From Buddleja alternifolia (taxonomy: Eukaryota > Streptophyta > Magnoliopsida > Lamiales > Scrophulariaceae): DNA of 64,000 nt. Shown in pieces: positions 60,640-64,000 of the stretch. The DNA is taken from NCBI GenBank assembly GCA_019426215.1, contig WHWC01000126.1:1-64000 (forward strand), given 5' to 3'. The notes beneath the pieces are model-generated. The model was not told the DNA's origin. It searched no databases and saw only the letters and a program-made list of their open reading frames with translations. Both the position numbers and the translations under genes were made by a program. How positions within the stretch are numbered: position 1 is the stretch's first letter; each line of letters starts with the position of its first letter.

Positions 60640-60882
60640 AGGTGAGGATTCGAAAATGAGAGCCAAAGTTTTTGGTGTGGTTTTCCTTGTGTTGTGGTTT
60701 TACACCCTCACTTTAATAAAACCCCAAATCTTGTAATCGGTTTAAAACCTCTTTACTCGTATTAGTTTTTGTTGTGCATTACTTTGACCCCCTAGCTTGG
60801 GATGCCGATATATATGTGTTTTATATACTTTATTTCTTCCGTTGTGCCGGCATCGCTTGTGGGGGCATACCGATCCTAACAG

Positions 60883-60894
60883 TGGTATCAGAGC
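60883..60894 (+). promoter_or_regulatory. Primer-binding site of A2 (initiator-Met tRNA type)
   Basis: TGGTATCAGAGC lies one base after the LTR end CTAACA. It is the standard plant copia primer site and contrasts with E1 and E2. Confidence 0.9.
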
Positions 60895-61280
60895 CCGGGT
60901 TATGCACATTAAAAACTTTGCATGTTTTTGCTTTCGGTTTCATGTAGTATTTTAACCGGTTGCTTAAATCTATATGTTACATTTGTTGATTTAATAATAG
61001 ATTGGGATTTGTCATCGTTTTTCTTAAAATCTTGGAGATTTTATTTTTTTGAAACGATTGAAAATTAAGAGACACTAAAAAGGAAGGTCGAATCCCGGGC
61101 AAGGACCGTTGATATTGAACCCAAGCTACGAGACTTTGTGCGCACCCGGCCGAAGGCTTTGTGCGCATAAGGGTGTGCTCATTTAGTAGGACTCAATATC
61201 GCGAATCATTGTCAACCGTCAAAGGAAACTTGGCGGGGGTCAAGACGGGGCTGACCATGGCCGATTCCACCCCTTGGTGG

Positions 61281-61388
61281 TCTCGACCATGGTCGAGAAA
61301 CTGTCCAGCAGCTGCTGGACAGTGTGTGCGCTGCTCGGCGGCGCACGGTGTGTTGCCGGGCAACGTACACGGGTGTGCGTATGCACAC
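61281..61388 (+). other. Run of five hairpins in the A2 leader
   Basis: Perfect palindromes occupy 61281-61298 (18 bp) and 61301-61322 (22 bp, centred on CAGCTG). They are followed by stems 61326-61331/61341-61346 (GTGCGC), 61352-61357/61359-61364 (GTTGCC) and 61373-61378/61383-61388 (GTGTGC). The island is GC-rich within AT-rich leader. The position resembles retroviral dimerisation/packaging leaders; the role is inferred. Confidence 0.65.
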
Positions 61389-62177
61389 CATGTGCTTGAT
61401 GGTTGGACCATCTTGACGTGGTGTGGTACACACGACCCGGGCCTTCAAGGACTCCTACCTTTGGCCCATTTCTTGATTTTGGAATCAACTTCCACGCGTT
61501 TTTGAGTTATTTAAAAGTTTGGAATTTTTGAAAACTAGAAAAACTCGATTTTTCTTCAAAACGTATAAATCCCAAAGTCATGATTGTTTCAACTATGTGA
61601 TGGGCTTATGATTAATTAATGCTTTGCATGTCATCTTCATACGCTTGATGGTTGATTTGCATAATGGATGGATTGTGGGTCGAGCCTTAGATTATTCAAT
61701 TGGGTTGTAATTATTATTGGCCTCTATTTCAATTTGGTTGTATATTTTATTTTCGCACTTTCTTTTTCCTTTTATTGTAATCGAAGATGGAGACGAAGAT
61801 GATGGACCATTATTGAAGATTATGTATGCCGTTGGAAGCTTATGTAATAGATAGGGCCTATTTTAATTTAGTACCCTAGATTGCCTTAGATTCACCGGTG
61901 GCTCGGTGGATCGCTTAGGGACCCACAATCATCCATATTGTTTACCGCTTTGTGGATGTCTTATATTATGTTTTCTTATATGCTACTTGGATTGCATGAT
62001 CACATAATTAAAGATAATCCTTATCTTGATGAGACCTTGCATGTTGAAACCCCTCGCTTGATTTGTTTCAAGTAAATCCAAGAAATATTAAGTTTATGTG
62101 GAAATTGAATGAGGTTCTATTGTCCACGCCTTCCATCTTAAGTGGTAGCATGTGAAATGCCATGAAGCTTGGCCCCC

Positions 62178-62476
62178 CGTCCATGAGTCGTGGGGTGGCG
62201 TCAAGTGGATTAGGCTGTGACTACCACTAAGCATAGAGATGCTCGTGGGATCAATTTGTCTAGGTGTCGTCCATGAGTCGTGGGGCACACTAGTCCGGTC
62301 GATTGACCATGAATATTTGATGGGCTTGACTTAACGTTTACTACCATATGGGCTCGTGTTCTCGGGGTATATGGGAAAGACGAGGCAAAATATCTTGAGA
62401 ACTATATGTCGATATAGAAGGCCGGTAAGCCTACCATACGGATTTATCATATGGGCTCGTGTTCTCGGGGCATATG
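62178..62476 (+). repeat. Repeated modules in A2 leader
   Basis: CGTCCATGAGTCGTGGGG occurs at 62178-62195 and 62268-62285. CATATGGGCTCGTGTTCTCG occurs near 62345 and 62450. These are direct repeats in the non-coding leader shortly before gag. Confidence 0.6.
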
Positions 62477-62664
62477 AAGAGCCGCTTATGGATCTCGAGC
62501 CCACTAGGGAGACCCGCATATCTCCTCGAATATCCATATAAGAGGGTTATGGAATTTGAGAAAATAGTGGGAGACACGTACGATTAAAGACCGAATTATA
62601 TGTGGACAAGATACATATTGAATGCTAATTGTTTTACCTCGCTATTTATTTTGTAGTTAACAAA

Positions 62665-64000
62665 ATGGCCAAAAATCCACTTTCAACAATCTTAGATTCA
62701 AATAGACTTGTCGGTCCCAACTACGCCGATTGGTATCGAAACTTTAAAATTGTGCTTCAAAGTGAGCGCAAGAATAGCGTATTAGATACGCATTTGCCTC
62801 GCGTAACTCGCACAAGCACTGATGATGAACGTGCCGCTTTTGATAAGTGGACTGATGATAATATCCAAGTGAGATGTATCATGATGGCTTCTATGACTAA
62901 TGAGCTTCAAAAGCAATTTGAGCATGTGGCCATCTCCAAGGATATTATCAAAAGTCTCGAGGAGCTCTATGGCACTCGAACTAGGAGGGAGAGATTCGCA
63001 ATCTCTAAAGAGCTATTTCGTGCTCGTCTGCATGAGGGATCTTCGGTCGATAATCATGTTTTACGTATGATCAGTCTTATTAATAAGCTTTCTGATCTTG
63101 GCGTAAAATTTGAGACCGACTTTCTGTTGACGTCGTGCTACAGTCCCTTCCGAAGTCGTTTGACCAATTTGTCATCAACTACAACATGAATCAACTTGAG
63201 GCTTCATTACCCGAGTTGTTGAACATGTTGAAGAGTGCAGATGCCACCATCAAGAAAGATAAGCGATACTGCTTGTTGGTTCCTCATCCCGTTCTAAGGG
63301 CCGTAAGGCCAATAAGAATAAGGGGAAGAAGAACAACAACAAAAAAAATAGTTGAAAGGCAAAGGTGGTGTAAAAAGGCTAAGGGTACCGATCATGATGC
63401 GTGCTTCAATTGTGGTAAAAAAGGGACATTGGAAGCGTAATTGCACTGAACCAATAAATGGTATGTTTTATGTTGAAGTTAACTTATCAGTTTATGATAC
63501 TTCTTGGGTGTTGGACACCGGATGTGGAGTTCAACTTTGCAATGATTTGCAGGTGATGGTAAGAAGCAAACAGATAAGTAGAGGGGAGATGACCATGCGG
63601 TTTGGGAATGGAGCACGGGTTGCTGCCATGGCCGTAGGAACTATCTACTTATCTTTTCCCAACAAAAACCGTGTTATTTTGAACAATGTATTTTACATTC
63701 CGCAATTAATTAAGAACATCATTTTTGTACCCGTGTTGGACAAGGAAGGTTATAGTTTTGTTATCAAAAATGGAGCTGCTCCATGTTTTATGGTTCTTCT
63801 TTAATATTGGAATCAAAGTTGTCTCATGGCTTATACACGGTTCTCCCGATACTCCAATCTTATTATCTCAACATGAGGAACACTAGTAAGAGTAAGTTAG
63901 ATAATCAAAATGATACATACCTGTGGCATGCTAGACTAGGCCTATCTCAAAGATAGAATTCATAAGATGGCGGATAAGCTTGACCTTCGGGAAATGCTAG
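62665..64000 (+). pseudogene. A2 gag-protease polyprotein, frameshifted
   Basis: It starts MAKNPLSTILDSNRL at 62665 in good context (AAAATGGC). The copia Gag domain continues to about 63130, where a one-base shift moves the frame (VLQSLPKSFDQFVINYNMN follows). A second shift falls inside the zinc knuckle (CFNCGKKG, then HWKRNC) near 63415. Protease WVLDTGCGVQLCNDLQ follows at about 63505. A stop near 63802 precedes the pre-integrase WHARLG, also out of frame. This copy is dead. Confidence 0.85.

Larger units (their letters stand above)
60640..64000 (+). mobile_element. Family-A copia element A2, 5' part, runs off window
   Basis: Only the last 240 bp or so of the LTR is present (60640-60881, matching 58655-58896). 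It is followed by an initiator-Met primer site, a 1.8 kb leader, gag, protease and the start of the pre-integrase domain (WHARLG near 63926). The element continues beyond 64000. Confidence 0.85.

Noticed and set aside
61193..61505. Several overlapping frames on both strands
   Set aside because: They are produced by the GC-rich palindromes of the A2 leader, which lies before the gag start.
1..64000. tRNA, rRNA, CRISPR or bacterial operon features
   Set aside because: None found. Tandem repeats present are microsatellites or duplicated transposon sequence, and gene structure is eukaryotic with introns.

Overview
This window is nuclear DNA of a flowering plant, most likely a eudicot. The evidence is a spliced patatin-like acyl-hydrolase gene present twice, several families of Ty1/copia LTR retrotransposons (some with the plant-typical initiator-Met tRNA primer site), and remnants of LINE, Helitron, Mutator-like and Stowaway-like elements in an AT-rich background. 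No prokaryotic-style operon, CRISPR array, rRNA or tRNA gene was recognised.

The two patatin copies face each other in inverted orientation. P1 (minus strand, 1008-2488) is a pseudogene: about 346 bp spanning the end of exon 3, intron 3 and the start of exon 4 is deleted, leaving an immediate stop. P2 (plus strand, 37689-47872) has an 8.4 kb copia element (E3) in intron 1, yet its five exons still join into a 417-codon frame with the Ser/Asp catalytic residues. The flanks are duplicated too: 1-1007 matches the reverse complement of about 47873-48873. The upstream region of P1 (about 2490-3615) recurs, complete or partial, at 24440-24991, 30913-31165, 33008-33828, 34064-34890 and 36985-37688.

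Layout: 1-148 edge of an inverted-repeat element; 1008-2488 P1; 3616-9428 complete but dead copia element E1 (5-bp target duplication); 9575-10413 LINE fragment split by a 410-bp Helitron; 10417-13217 inverted copy of an E2/family-A-LTR junction; 13218-16913 segment with a frameshifted small ORF and a Mutator-like element; 16914-23327 copia element E2-1; 24064-24430 LINE RNase H relic; 24992-26723 E2-3 fragment; 26976-30631 family E4 fragment; 31166-36984 Helitron-derived sequence in two copies; 37689-47872 P2 with E3 inside; 48735-49200 inverted-repeat element; 50262-60639 a direct second copy of the 13.2-20.6 kb block (E2-2), interrupted by a 3' piece of family A; 60640-64000 the 5' part of another family-A element running off the window.

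The most unusual signal concerns E1 and E2, two members of one copia lineage. Neither has the usual tRNA primer site after the 5' LTR. In both, exactly 2 nt after the LTR, there is a 14-nt sequence perfectly complementary to a segment of the same LTR 77-82 nt upstream. This recurs in all E2 copies where the region survives and suggests a self-complementary, possibly self-primed, replication start.
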